Shown here in pieces: positions 1-8,360 of a stretch of DNA of 64,000 bases (position 1 is the stretch's first letter; each line of letters starts with the position of its first letter). The position numbers and the translations under genes were made by a program. The notes under the pieces are model-generated. The model saw nothing but the letters and a program-made list of their open reading frames with translations, had not been told where the DNA came from and searched no databases. Origin of the DNA: Fulvivirga imtechensis AK7 (GTDB lineage: Bacteria; Bacteroidota; Bacteroidia; Cytophagales; Cyclobacteriaceae); assembly GCF_000331535.1 (NCBI RefSeq), contig NZ_AMZN01000087.1, forward strand, positions 1 through 64,000, read 5' to 3'.

Positions 1-83
1 AATAACAATTAACAATTAACAATTAACAATTAACAATTAACAATTAACGATTAACGATTAACGATTAACGATTAACGATTAAC
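1..83. repeat. Heptanucleotide tandem array (TAACAAT/TAACGAT)
   Basis: Perfect period-7 array: six units of TAACAAT (3-44), then five units of TAACGAT (45-79) and a partial unit. The switch from CAA to CGA happens once, so the variants are blocked rather than mixed, as expected from unit-by-unit expansion. It begins at the window edge, so its full length is unknown. It lies downstream of the minus-strand gene that ends at 176. Confidence 0.95.
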
Positions 84-131
84 ACATATCAATCAGCAGC
101 AGGCAAACAGGCCCTCAAGCCTCAGGCTTCA

Positions 132-178
132 AACTGTGAACTAAGAACTGTGAACTAAGAACTGCGAACTGAAAACTA
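132..178. repeat. Degenerate heptamer array (AACTGTG/AACTAAG)
   Basis: Seven period-7 units, read on the plus strand as AACTGTG, AACTAAG, AACTGTG, AACTAAG, AACTGCG, AACTGAA and AACTATT. The last unit overlaps the stop codon (176-178) of the minus-strand gene. The consensus is the reverse complement of the AGTTCTC array at 24245, so the two belong to one family. Confidence 0.85.
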
Positions 179-928
179 TTCGTCCAACTTGTTAAAATCC
201 ATAAGACATTTATTTACAGCTACGGCAATTTCATATTCACTTGATTGCGCCAGAAAGTTTTCCTCCAGCTTGCAGAATTCCATAAAGTCTTCTACCTGGT
301 CTTCGGGCAACCCGGTAAGCTCAAGAACCACAGCTTCATTATATTTTGCTTTTATCAGGTTATGATAATGCTCTTGCTGTTGATATTCAGCCAGCTTCGA
401 CCTTTCCTTGACTTCGCGACTAAACTTACCATGTATTAAAGAAAATGGGCTGAGTATGTTTGGCTTTACTTCCTTTTTTGGTCCGTAATAAAAGCCGGGG
501 AGCTCAATTCGGGAATGATCTTCTTCTATAGGTACCTCCATCGCCAACATCGCCTTTTTTAACGTATGCTCATCTTTAAAAGCAAATATTTTTACAGGTT
601 GCAACTCCATTGTCGAGGTATTCAATTCAATAGTTACAATCAATTTATTGGATTTTACCTGCTCTTTTATTGTGAAGGCATATGACTCAAAACCAACTGA
701 TGAAAAAAGGACAGTATCTGTTTTGTCCATTACCATCCAAAACCTTCCTTCGGTATTACTAACCGTCCCTTTATGCGAATTTTTGTTGACCACATGGACA
801 TAGGGCACAGGTTCTTTGGTATTTGCATCAATTATGGCCCCCGTTATTTCAATTTGAGAATTTTCCTGAGCATTGCCATTCAGTACAACTGCGGATAGAA
901 AGAATAAAATTAAAAGGAGTTTATTCAT
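176..928 (-). CDS. Secreted carboxypeptidase-like regulatory domain protein
   Basis: 250 aa with a signal peptide (about residues 1-20, ending NAQ). Residues about 26-110 form a carboxypeptidase-D-regulatory-like beta-sandwich (ITGAIIDANTKEPVPYVHV, then GTVSNTEGRFW, then VLFSSVGFES). This is the module found at the N-terminus of SusC-type porins and in many free Bacteroidota envelope proteins. The C-terminal half has no domain I recognise. The ATG at 926-928 gives a good signal peptide. It stands alone, facing away from the next gene, and its stop codon lies inside a heptamer repeat. Role in the envelope is unknown; the domain call is firm. Confidence 0.85.
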   Translation of the reverse strand: MNKLLLILFFLSAVVLNGNAQENSQIEITGAIIDANTKEPVPYVHVVNKNSHKGTVSNTEGRFWMVMDKTDTVLFSSVGFESYAFTIKEQVKSNKLIVTIELNTSTMELQPVKIFAFKDEHTLKKAMLAMEVPIEEDHSRIELPGFYYGPKKEVKPNILSPFSLIHGKFSREVKERSKLAEYQQQEHYHNLIKAKYNEAVVLELTGLPEDQVEDFMEFCKLEENFLAQSSEYEIAVAVNKCLMDFNKLDE

Positions 929-1114
929 AAAAGAAAGTACGTAAACTAACCATAAAGGATTTGAATTGGTAAATTTATTTCTGCTTAAAAAGGCAAACGA
1001 ATATACATTAAACTTATTATTTTACCATTGCTATTACATAAATGCCGGGTTTGTCATTCCAAATAGCGATATGAATTTGTAAATTTTTATATTTACTGCG
1101 TAAAATGTGTCCAG

Positions 1115-2893
1115 ATGAAAAAAACGCAACTATTAATTTTATTTCTTGTCTATGGTTTGGTTGGTTTTAGTCAGGAATACAATGAACGGTACGAACTGGT
1201 AAACCTGGGTAGAAAGGTCAACACAGGTTACCATGAGGGGGCCCCTGTTATTTCTGCTGATGGCAAAACACTGTATTTTTTTGTGCATAATCATCCTGCA
1301 AACACCTATGGTAAGGAAGGTAGCCAGGATATTTGGTATTCCGAGTTAGGTGAAGATGGAGAATGGGGAGAGGCTAAGCACATGGGTAAACCCCTGAATC
1401 AGCATCATTCAAACCAGGTATTTACAGTAATGCCTGATGGTAATACCCTGTTTATTCGTGGCGGTTCGTCCCGAAACTCTAAAGGTTTTGCTTTTACCCG
1501 GAGAGACGGCAAAGGAGAATGGGGAAAGCCTGATGAAATAAAAGTAGAAGGCTTTCAGGATCTTAATAAGGGTAAGTTTTACGGAGCAACCATGTCTTCT
1601 GATGGGTTGTATATGATCTTGTACCTGAGTGAAAAGATCAATAGTACTTTCAGCGACCTATATATGAGTAAAGCCATCGGTGATGGCAAATGGTCCAGAC
1701 CGGTAAAGATCGGACCTAATATTAATACAGAGCGTGACGAGTTTGCTCCTTATCTGGCGCCTGACAACAAAACCATGTATTTTTCCAGTAATAGAAAAGA
1801 CATGGGGATAGGTGATGCGGATATCTATAAAACGGTAAGGCTTGACGATACGTGGCTAAAATGGTCTGATCCAGTAAATGTTGGAAGGCCCTTAAATACC
1901 AGGGCATTTGATTCCTATATGTCTATTGATCAAAATAATAATGTTTTTACTTCGCAAGCGGGCGATCCCAGGGATGGTGGTAACCTGGATATCTTCAGAT
2001 TGAGATTGAAAGATATTACTATTCGATTGAGAGGTATTGTTGTTGATCAAAAAAGTAATTCAGGGCTCACTGCTTCACTAGCTATCGGAAACGGTGAAGC
2101 CGATACACTTGTCAAAACCTCCGGAGAAGGCGCTTACCAGATCAAGCTGGTCGGAGAGGGTAACTACCATATAAGAGTGACCGCCGCAGATCACTACCCC
2201 GATGAAGCGCAATTAGTAATTAAGGATGTTTTTAGAGATACTACTGTAATACAAGACTTCTTTTTGAGGCCGGTAAAACGCAACGTGCTGCTTACGGGTA
2301 CTACTTATAACTCCAAGACGGAAGAACCAATTGAGACCAAATTAGAAATAAACCTGAAGAGAGATAGAAAAGGGCAGATTAAGAAGAACACTAAGAACGG
2401 CTATTACGAAACAGAGCTGGAAAAGAAGGGATGGTATTTTATTACAGCTTCGTCAGAGGGTTTTCTAAATGCTACTGATAGTGTAGAGCATGGCAGTGAT
2501 GAAGTGACACTGCTTACAAAAGATATCTATCTTACCCCAATAGAAGTAGGTACTACTGTGCGGCTAAATAACATCTTCTTTGACTTTGATAAAACTACTT
2601 TAAAGCCCGAATCATATGTGGAGCTGGATAAGGTAGTTGAGTTTTTGCAAAACAATTCCACTGTTGAAATAGAAATAGCCGGCCATACCGATAGCAAGGG
2701 TTCGGATGATTATAACCTAAACTTGTCGCAAGGCAGGGCGCAGGCGGTAGTGGACTATCTCATCAGTCAGGGTATTGATGACTACAGGTTGATAGCAAGA
2801 GGATATGGAGAAACAGTACCACTGGAAACCAACGAAACCGATGAAGGACGTGCCGTCAACCGAAGAGTTGAGTTTACCGTGCTTAAAAAATGA
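1115..2893 (+). CDS. OmpA-family protein with PD40 propeller and carboxypeptidase-regulatory domain
   Basis: 592 aa, signal peptide about residues 1-19. Residues about 30-295 carry WD40-like PD40 repeats (PVISADGKTLYF, APYLAPDNKTMYFSSN). Residues about 300-375 form a carboxypeptidase-regulatory-like domain. Residues about 479-592 form an OmpA C-terminal peptidoglycan-binding domain (FFDFDKTTL, IAGHTDSKGSDDYNLNLSQ, VNRRVEF). The order resembles T9SS protein PorE and related Bacteroidota OmpA proteins, but there is no N-terminal TPR, so PorE itself is not claimed. It probably anchors an outer-membrane machine to peptidoglycan. It is monocistronic, followed by a strong hairpin at 2900. Confidence 0.88.
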   Translation: MKKTQLLILFLVYGLVGFSQEYNERYELVNLGRKVNTGYHEGAPVISADGKTLYFFVHNHPANTYGKEGSQDIWYSELGEDGEWGEAKHMGKPLNQHHSNQVFTVMPDGNTLFIRGGSSRNSKGFAFTRRDGKGEWGKPDEIKVEGFQDLNKGKFYGATMSSDGLYMILYLSEKINSTFSDLYMSKAIGDGKWSRPVKIGPNINTERDEFAPYLAPDNKTMYFSSNRKDMGIGDADIYKTVRLDDTWLKWSDPVNVGRPLNTRAFDSYMSIDQNNNVFTSQAGDPRDGGNLDIFRLRLKDITIRLRGIVVDQKSNSGLTASLAIGNGEADTLVKTSGEGAYQIKLVGEGNYHIRVTAADHYPDEAQLVIKDVFRDTTVIQDFFLRPVKRNVLLTGTTYNSKTEEPIETKLEINLKRDRKGQIKKNTKNGYYETELEKKGWYFITASSEGFLNATDSVEHGSDEVTLLTKDIYLTPIEVGTTVRLNNIFFDFDKTTLKPESYVELDKVVEFLQNNSTVEIEIAGHTDSKGSDDYNLNLSQGRAQAVVDYLISQGIDDYRLIARGYGETVPLETNETDEGRAVNRRVEFTVLKK

Positions 2894-2899
2894 TCTTTG

Positions 2900-2940
2900 G
2901 GGCTTGTCAGGCCTTTTGTTCAGGGAACCCTGACAAGCCC
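2900..2940 (+). terminator. Hairpin after the OmpA gene
   Basis: Perfect 12-bp stem GGGCTTGTCAGG (2900-2911) with CCTGACAAGCCC (2929-2940), loop 17 nt, 7 nt past the stop codon. The T-tract after it is poor (TTCC), so it may be a weak intrinsic terminator or an mRNA 3' stabiliser. Confidence 0.6.
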
Positions 2941-3351
2941 TTCCATGTTGTAGATTCCAAACCTTAGGAAATACCGGGCAACGGGGTATGGAAACCCGGA
3001 CCATTTCATAGGATTAACTCCAATAGATCTGGCAGCTTGAATAGATATTCTTTGAATGTTTGAGTTCATAATAACTGACTTTCTGCTTGAAGTTTAGATA
3101 GGGTCGTTATTATTTGCTCATTCTTACTTCTCCATCTATGAAAACAGTTCACTTTCCTTTTAAAACTTGCACCTGTAAGCAATGGCGGTTATTCAGGGGT
3201 TAACAGACTGATAATTTGTGAGGTAGAAACCATATATTAAAAATTTTGAGCGTCACTCATGTAAATTCTCTTGGACTTTTTTTAAATTTTCGCCATAAAA
3301 ATTGAGTTTCTACAATAATTTGTTCTATTTTAACATCTTATTCTAATTGGC
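2941..3351. other. Gene-free interval, 411 bp
   Basis: AT-rich upstream region of the four-gene cluster. The only structure I see is a short CCGGG/CCCGG stem near 2977-3000. There is no convincing ORF or repeat. The promoter of the downstream cluster is presumably here, but I see no exact TAnnTTTG motif. Confidence 0.5.
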
Positions 3352-3804
3352 ATGCATCAACCTAAACGATACCTCAGTGTCTATATATTGGCATTAATGG
3401 CTTTATTTTCCTGCAAAGCTTCAAATCAGGCATCAAAAACTGACCAGGTAGATGACCCCGATGGTCAGGTGATCAGCAGTGCAGACGTAATCATGGTAGA
3501 TAAGCGTCTAAAAGATATGCTTGAATCATATTTTGATATGTTTTCGGAAATGGATCAGGAGGATACTGCTACAAGGGATGCGAAAATGGCTGAAGTTTTT
3601 GAATATTTTAACTCCCCTGACACTCCTGTGTTCCTTGTTCTTTATAACAGAGAGGGTAAAAGGTACTATGACAAACCAATGACCATTACCGATTATATCT
3701 ATTACCTGAACGACACCCGGCAAGCACCCCACACTATTCGAACTTTGAAGCTGGATGAAACACAAACGAAAATAATGAGAGTTGAATTGGCTGTAAAGCA
3801 ATAA
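3352..3804 (+). CDS. Small lipoprotein, first gene of the LRR cluster
   Basis: 150 aa. The N-terminus has a hydrophobic stretch and a lipobox-like LFSC (Cys21), so a lipidated envelope protein is likely. After a polar linker, residues about 48-150 look like a compact alpha+beta unit (repeated aromatic and acidic strands, ITDYIYYLND, IMRVELAV) that loosely parallels the N-terminal domains of the genes that follow. I do not recognise a named family. It starts a same-strand series with gaps of 10 bp, a 4-bp overlap and 5 bp, so co-transcription is very likely. Confidence 0.7.
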   Translation: MHQPKRYLSVYILALMALFSCKASNQASKTDQVDDPDGQVISSADVIMVDKRLKDMLESYFDMFSEMDQEDTATRDAKMAEVFEYFNSPDTPVFLVLYNREGKRYYDKPMTITDYIYYLNDTRQAPHTIRTLKLDETQTKIMRVELAVKQ

Positions 3805-3814
3805 AATGTAGACT

Positions 3815-4423
3815 ATGATGGCGTATAGAATACTTTTTTGTCTATTTATATGTGGTTTAATTATAGTTGACGGAATGCCTGGCATTGCACAGGGAGCGGG
3901 AGAATATTTTGAAGAGGAAACCATGGATCCTGATCAAAAAATCAAGGTCGACTCTATGGCTATGGAAAAGATCCGTGACCTGAGTAAATATATAGGCATT
4001 ATTGGCAATAAAAGTACCCCCTTTTCGGAAGCCAACCGTGTAGTTGCGCGTGCCCTGGAGCTATTTGCCGATGGTAGTGTAATAGGTGTTTCCACTTTAG
4101 ATAAGAAGGAAGTGAAACAGTATGAGATCAAAACCTATTTTGAACGATTGATGGCCCTGAGCTATGACAAGGTGAAAATTGAATGGTTTGATATCCAATA
4201 CATTAGTGACCTGGAGCAGACTCCCGATGGGAAATATGTTGGAGTAGTGACTATTTATCAAAAATTTGAGGGCTCACAAAATGATGCCCTTGTATATAAA
4301 GATGTGACCAAAAAGGATATAACTATTTACGTTGAACGAAAAATGATGCAGGTTGAGGGAATGGATATTGATTTTTGGGACGTATTATTAGGAGATATTG
4401 TCGTAAGCGAAACGATGTTATGA
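3815..4423 (+). CDS. Exported protein of unknown function, LRR cluster
   Basis: 202 aa with an N-terminal signal segment (residues about 1-27). The body (residues about 45-190) pairs a helix-rich start with a beta-rich half: VIGVSTLDKKEV, then IKTYFERLMAL, then WFDIQYISDL, then VGVVTIYQKFEG. The arrangement matches the N-terminal domain of the LRR protein at 5313 (VQVEDDLTKRQVSINKGIQ, YLKDVDILFKDI, YFKVTYNSTI) and is compatible with an NTF2-like fold. That is inference from pattern, not an alignment. Its stop overlaps the next start (ATGA). Confidence 0.65.
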   Translation: MMAYRILFCLFICGLIIVDGMPGIAQGAGEYFEEETMDPDQKIKVDSMAMEKIRDLSKYIGIIGNKSTPFSEANRVVARALELFADGSVIGVSTLDKKEVKQYEIKTYFERLMALSYDKVKIEWFDIQYISDLEQTPDGKYVGVVTIYQKFEGSQNDALVYKDVTKKDITIYVERKMMQVEGMDIDFWDVLLGDIVVSETML

Positions 4424-5307
4424 AAACCAATAGTAAATTTTTAGTAGTAGTTCTGGCTTTATTTTCAACTTCTGGAGTGGCGGCTCAGGGAGTGACTTAT
4501 GATGAAGGAAATGAATTTATTCTGGCTGAAACCAAGCAGGTAAATCAATTTTTTCGAAGATTTAATGGGGAGGAAGACTATGAAGGGAAAAGATTTTCCA
4601 CAAACGATCCCCGCTACCAGCAGGCAGACATGAGGAGGATGTACATATCTAATCTTTTTGATAATCTTGATGCGGGTATGGTAGATAGCCTAAAGGGGAG
4701 CTTCATCTATACAGTGACGAGAGAAAAGGACCCTAAATTCTTAAATCACAGAAGAAATGATTGGTATGCTCAACTGGATGTAATTATCAAATATGAAAAA
4801 AAAGAGCGCCCGTGTACGTTGTTCTTAAAAATGGAACGAGAAAATATGGGCACTAAATGGGTGCTTGCCAACGTTTACTTCAAGCCGTTTATTACACTAT
4901 TTAAAGGGGTTGATTTCTTTGGAGGAGCTGCTCAGGCAAGTGTTGACGAGTCCTCTCCATATCTACACCCAAAAAGTCATGAAATAAACTTTATCAATCT
5001 GAAAAAAGCATTTACAAGGCTTGACGAAATCGAAAAATATGCGGCCAATGAATACAATCCCGATTTTTTAACACTTTTTATTTATGAGCTAAAAAGGGGG
5101 AATGCTGAATTTCTGGAAGTGAAAAACCTGAAATTTCATTTCTTTCAGATAGATAACTGGTATTTCGAAGTTTCCAAAGTTAACAGAAAGAGTACAAACT
5201 CCGGCTGGTTGATTACCGAGCTTATGCGAGTAGCAGAAAAGGACAAAGAGATATTACGCAAATATATTTTCTTTCATGAAAATAACCATTTACCCTATTC
5301 ACCATAA
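4420..5307 (+). CDS. Exported protein of unknown function, LRR cluster
   Basis: 295 aa from the ATG at 4420, which overlaps the previous stop as ATGA. An upstream in-frame ATG at 4375 would bury the signal peptide, so 4420 is preferred. The signal peptide (KFLVVVLALFSTSGVAAQ) ends about residue 22. Residues about 30-165 hold a strand-rich domain (FIYTVTREKD, YAQLDVIIKYEKKERP, WVLANVYFKPF). The C-terminal half is helical and charged. No family recognised. Confidence 0.68.
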   Translation: MKTNSKFLVVVLALFSTSGVAAQGVTYDEGNEFILAETKQVNQFFRRFNGEEDYEGKRFSTNDPRYQQADMRRMYISNLFDNLDAGMVDSLKGSFIYTVTREKDPKFLNHRRNDWYAQLDVIIKYEKKERPCTLFLKMERENMGTKWVLANVYFKPFITLFKGVDFFGGAAQASVDESSPYLHPKSHEINFINLKKAFTRLDEIEKYAANEYNPDFLTLFIYELKRGNAEFLEVKNLKFHFFQIDNWYFEVSKVNRKSTNSGWLITELMRVAEKDKEILRKYIFFHENNHLPYSP

Positions 5308-5312
5308 AAGTA

Positions 5313-7346
5313 ATGATGAAGATGAGACCCGGAGCAGTTAGAATATCAATACTTGTTGTCAGCCTTTTTAGTTTTTTTGCGGCCGTTGCTCAGACGGATG
5401 AAGAAAAGCAGAAGGTTACCGAATTGATGAAGTTTATGGAGTTTACACTGAATACCCTCGGTAATCCTGAGGTTGCTGTGAACGATAAAAATACTATTAT
5501 CGACCAGAGTTACCTGAAGATATATACCAGCGCCAACGTGCAGGTGGAAGATGACCTGACTAAGCGGCAGGTAAGTATTAACAAAGGCATTCAGGCGTAT
5601 CTGAAGGATGTAGATATTCTTTTCAAGGATATAAAATTTAAATTTGATATCAATAATATCGAGAAGCTCACCAGTTCAGGTCAGCAGGAATATTTTAAAG
5701 TGACCTATAATAGTACAATTACCGGCATTACATCTGATGATAAAGCATATGACAATAGCACGGTACGATATGCAGAAGTGAACTATGATGCTGCACAGCA
5801 GATATATAAAGTGGCCAGTATTTATTCTTCAGGCATACGTGACTTAAAGGCCTTTCAAAGTTGGTGGGAGGCCCTGGATTTTGAATGGAAAGTAGTGTTT
5901 CAGAGGGCCATAGGTACTAATGTAAATCTGAACGAGCCACATAAGGTGCTGGGTATCAAAGAAATTGATATTTCATATAATAAGTATATCACTAACCTTC
6001 ACCCGTTAAGCCAGATCGCGGGGCTGGAGGTATTGAATATTTCCAGTACAAATGTGAGCGATATATCCACGCTTTCGGGCCTTGCAAATCTTAGAGAGCT
6101 TTATATGTCAAATACTAATGTGCTTACCCTGGAACCTCTAAAGGAACTGAAGAATCTGAAGATAGTGTTTTTTGAAAATACTTCTATTGAAAGCCTGGCA
6201 TCACTAGAGGCTATGAAGTCACTCAAAAAGGTAGTGGTTATCAATACACCTATTGATCTTGGAGAGATAAAGAAATTTGAGGAAACACACCCATCTTGTG
6301 AAGTGGTCTATGAAACGACTGACCTGGTCAACTGGTGGAAGAATTTGCCACTGGCATGGAAAGAAAGCTTTAAAGAACAGTTTAGCATCGCCAGCACCCC
6401 AACCGGGGAAGACCTGGCCAGGATCAAGTCCAGTGAAACGATCAACCTGGAGGGAAAAACAGGCATTCTTTCATTAGCGCCTATTGCTGACTTTAAAAAT
6501 GTCAAAGTACTGGTTTTGAAAAAATCTGGAGTTCGGTCTCTTGAGCCATTGAAAGGATTCACAAACCTGGAACGGCTCGATTTGTCTGATACCCATATTG
6601 ATTCTTTAGGACCTGTAAAAAAAATGGAGCTTAAATTACTGGTAGCAGATTATTCCAATGTTAGTCACCAGGAGCTTACAGCCTATAAAAATACACATCC
6701 CTCCGCTACAGTGATATTCAAAACTATGGACTACACTATCTGGTGGATTAAGCTGTCAGAAGAATGGAGGAATATTTTGGCCAAACAGGTGGGATATACC
6801 GGCCCCATAGATAAACTTCCGCTGAAATATCTGTACGATATTCTGGAATTGGAAGAGTTGGTGATTCCGGAGGGTAGCAGTATTGAAGATATAACACCTC
6901 TTACCAACCTTAAAGAGTTGCGGGAAATTAAAATGTCGAGGGTAATGAAAATTTCAAACCTGGCCCCACTATCCGGGTTGGCCAAACTGGAAAAGCTGGA
7001 TTGCTCATATAATCCAGTGGCTGATCTTACTCCGCTGAGTAACCTTAAAAACCTTCGTGAATTGAATATTGAATATACCCGTGTGTCAGACCTTGACCCG
7101 CTGGCAACTGTCACCAGCATAAGGGTGCTGAGTGTCTCAGGTACCAAAATATCTAATATCAATACTGTGAGGAGTCTTGATAAGTTGGTGGAGATATACC
7201 TTCAAAATACATCGGTTAGTAACTTATCACCATTATATACTTTAGTCAATCTTTCTAAAGTATCCTGTTTCAATGCTAAAGTGAGTCAGAAAGATGTCGA
7301 TAAATTTAAAAGTGCGAAACCAGCGTGTGAAGTAGTGTACTACTAG
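5313..7346 (+). CDS. Secreted modular leucine-rich-repeat protein
   Basis: 677 aa. Signal peptide to about residue 26 (FFAAVAQ), then an NTF2-like-looking domain to about residue 180, then three modules. Each module opens with a tryptophan pair and amphipathic helix (WWEALDFEWK, WWKNLPLAWK, WWIKLSEEWR). It continues with internalin-like 22-residue LRRs (LSGLANLRELYMSNTNV, LSNLKNLRELNIEYTRV) and closes with a cap of the type KFEETHPSCEVVYE. LRRs of this short kind usually bind protein or peptide ligands at the cell surface. Last gene of the cluster. The partner is unknown; the domain call is firm. Confidence 0.82.
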   Translation: MMKMRPGAVRISILVVSLFSFFAAVAQTDEEKQKVTELMKFMEFTLNTLGNPEVAVNDKNTIIDQSYLKIYTSANVQVEDDLTKRQVSINKGIQAYLKDVDILFKDIKFKFDINNIEKLTSSGQQEYFKVTYNSTITGITSDDKAYDNSTVRYAEVNYDAAQQIYKVASIYSSGIRDLKAFQSWWEALDFEWKVVFQRAIGTNVNLNEPHKVLGIKEIDISYNKYITNLHPLSQIAGLEVLNISSTNVSDISTLSGLANLRELYMSNTNVLTLEPLKELKNLKIVFFENTSIESLASLEAMKSLKKVVVINTPIDLGEIKKFEETHPSCEVVYETTDLVNWWKNLPLAWKESFKEQFSIASTPTGEDLARIKSSETINLEGKTGILSLAPIADFKNVKVLVLKKSGVRSLEPLKGFTNLERLDLSDTHIDSLGPVKKMELKLLVADYSNVSHQELTAYKNTHPSATVIFKTMDYTIWWIKLSEEWRNILAKQVGYTGPIDKLPLKYLYDILELEELVIPEGSSIEDITPLTNLKELREIKMSRVMKISNLAPLSGLAKLEKLDCSYNPVADLTPLSNLKNLRELNIEYTRVSDLDPLATVTSIRVLSVSGTKISNINTVRSLDKLVEIYLQNTSVSNLSPLYTLVNLSKVSCFNAKVSQKDVDKFKSAKPACEVVYY

Positions 7347-7356
7347 TATTGGCAAT

Positions 7357-8292
7357 CTAATAGCCGTATTGTTGTTGAATGTTGTGGTATATTTTTTTGT
7401 ATTCTTGTGCCGGTAGATTATAGCGCGAACTGCTTTTTACCACAAATTCAACGAGTGCTTCTATTTCAGTAGGCCTCCCGTGTTCGTAATCCAATTGCAT
7501 GGACGATTTAGTTTCGTAAGGAAACTTCTCCATCATTTTTAAAGCATCGTCTTTGGCGGATTCGCTCAGGCAAATACCTTTTGCACTAGCCAATTCATAT
7601 ATTTCCTGCATCATCCTTCTCAACTGGCCGGTGTATGGCTCTTTGGTCAATTCACCAAAAGTCTTTCCGTAGGCCGATGTTATGGCTGCAACTGGTGAAA
7701 CAAACAAGAACTTCTGCCACAATACCTCCTGAATATTTGCGGTAAATGAGGCATTAATTCCGGCTACTCTAAATGTTTTTTCCAGCCATTTATATGCATC
7801 TGCATTTATGCTGGTTCCGAAATAAATTTTTCCCGGCCCACCCAAATGTTTTACAACACCGGGAGCAGCAACATTGGAAGCCACATAAATACACCCGTCC
7901 AGAATATGACTGTGTGTGATGATTTGGCTTATTTCATTTTTGGCGTTCACCGAATTTTGAAGTGAGATGACTATAGAATGCTCTCCCAAACAAGTGATAT
8001 ATCTTTGAAGTACTTGCCGTAGAGAATACGTTTTTACTGCAATTATTAGTAAATCAAGAAGCCCAATATCTTCTGGTTTTTCCGCTGCTATGGCAGGATG
8101 CACGTTCAGAATTTGACCTTTTGTTTCGAGGTCTAACCCATTTTGAAGGATTTTTTCTAAAGTTGCCCCCCTGCAGATAAAGATAACTTCCACAGAACTT
8201 CCTCTATGATAGTGGTTGGCCAACAAGCCGCCTACAAATCCGCCAATACCACCTAAACCCACAACCCCGATACGTATTTTCTTTTTGTTCAT
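7357..8292 (-). CDS. panE: 2-dehydropantoate 2-reductase (ketopantoate reductase) family
   Basis: 311 aa. The N-terminal Rossmann fold carries GLGGIGG (residues 12-18) for NADPH. Lys87 in AVKTYS, LWQKFLF in mid-protein and SSMQLDYEHGRPTEIEAL near residues 260-280 match the ApbA/PanE active-site and substrate regions. The family reduces ketopantoate to pantoate in pantothenate synthesis, but many paralogues act on other 2-keto acids. No other pantothenate genes are nearby, so the exact substrate is inferred. Convergent with the LRR cluster and divergent from the araC-type gene. Confidence 0.82.
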   Translation of the reverse strand: MNKKKIRIGVVGLGGIGGFVGGLLANHYHRGSSVEVIFICRGATLEKILQNGLDLETKGQILNVHPAIAAEKPEDIGLLDLLIIAVKTYSLRQVLQRYITCLGEHSIVISLQNSVNAKNEISQIITHSHILDGCIYVASNVAAPGVVKHLGGPGKIYFGTSINADAYKWLEKTFRVAGINASFTANIQEVLWQKFLFVSPVAAITSAYGKTFGELTKEPYTGQLRRMMQEIYELASAKGICLSESAKDDALKMMEKFPYETKSSMQLDYEHGRPTEIEALVEFVVKSSSRYNLPAQEYKKIYHNIQQQYGY

Positions 8293-8352
8293 AATGTTTA
8301 TCTTTTAGTTTTTGGTATGCAAAGCAATGAGGTACTGCTGATTAAGTTGCTG

Positions 8353-8360
8353 TATATTTG
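8353..8360 (+). promoter_or_regulatory. Candidate -7 element TATATTTG
   Basis: Exact match to the Bacteroidota TAnnTTTG -7 box. It overlaps the TTG that opens the long AraC reading frame, implying the true start is downstream. No good -33 TTG/TTTG at the usual spacing is visible. Confidence 0.4.

Noticed and set aside
3526-3924. 132-codon minus-strand ORF
   Set aside because: Antisense to two genes of the LRR cluster and lacks protein-like features.
4375-4419. N-terminal extension of the third LRR-cluster gene
   Set aside because: It would place 15 basic residues before the signal peptide; the ATGA overlap at 4420 is a better start.
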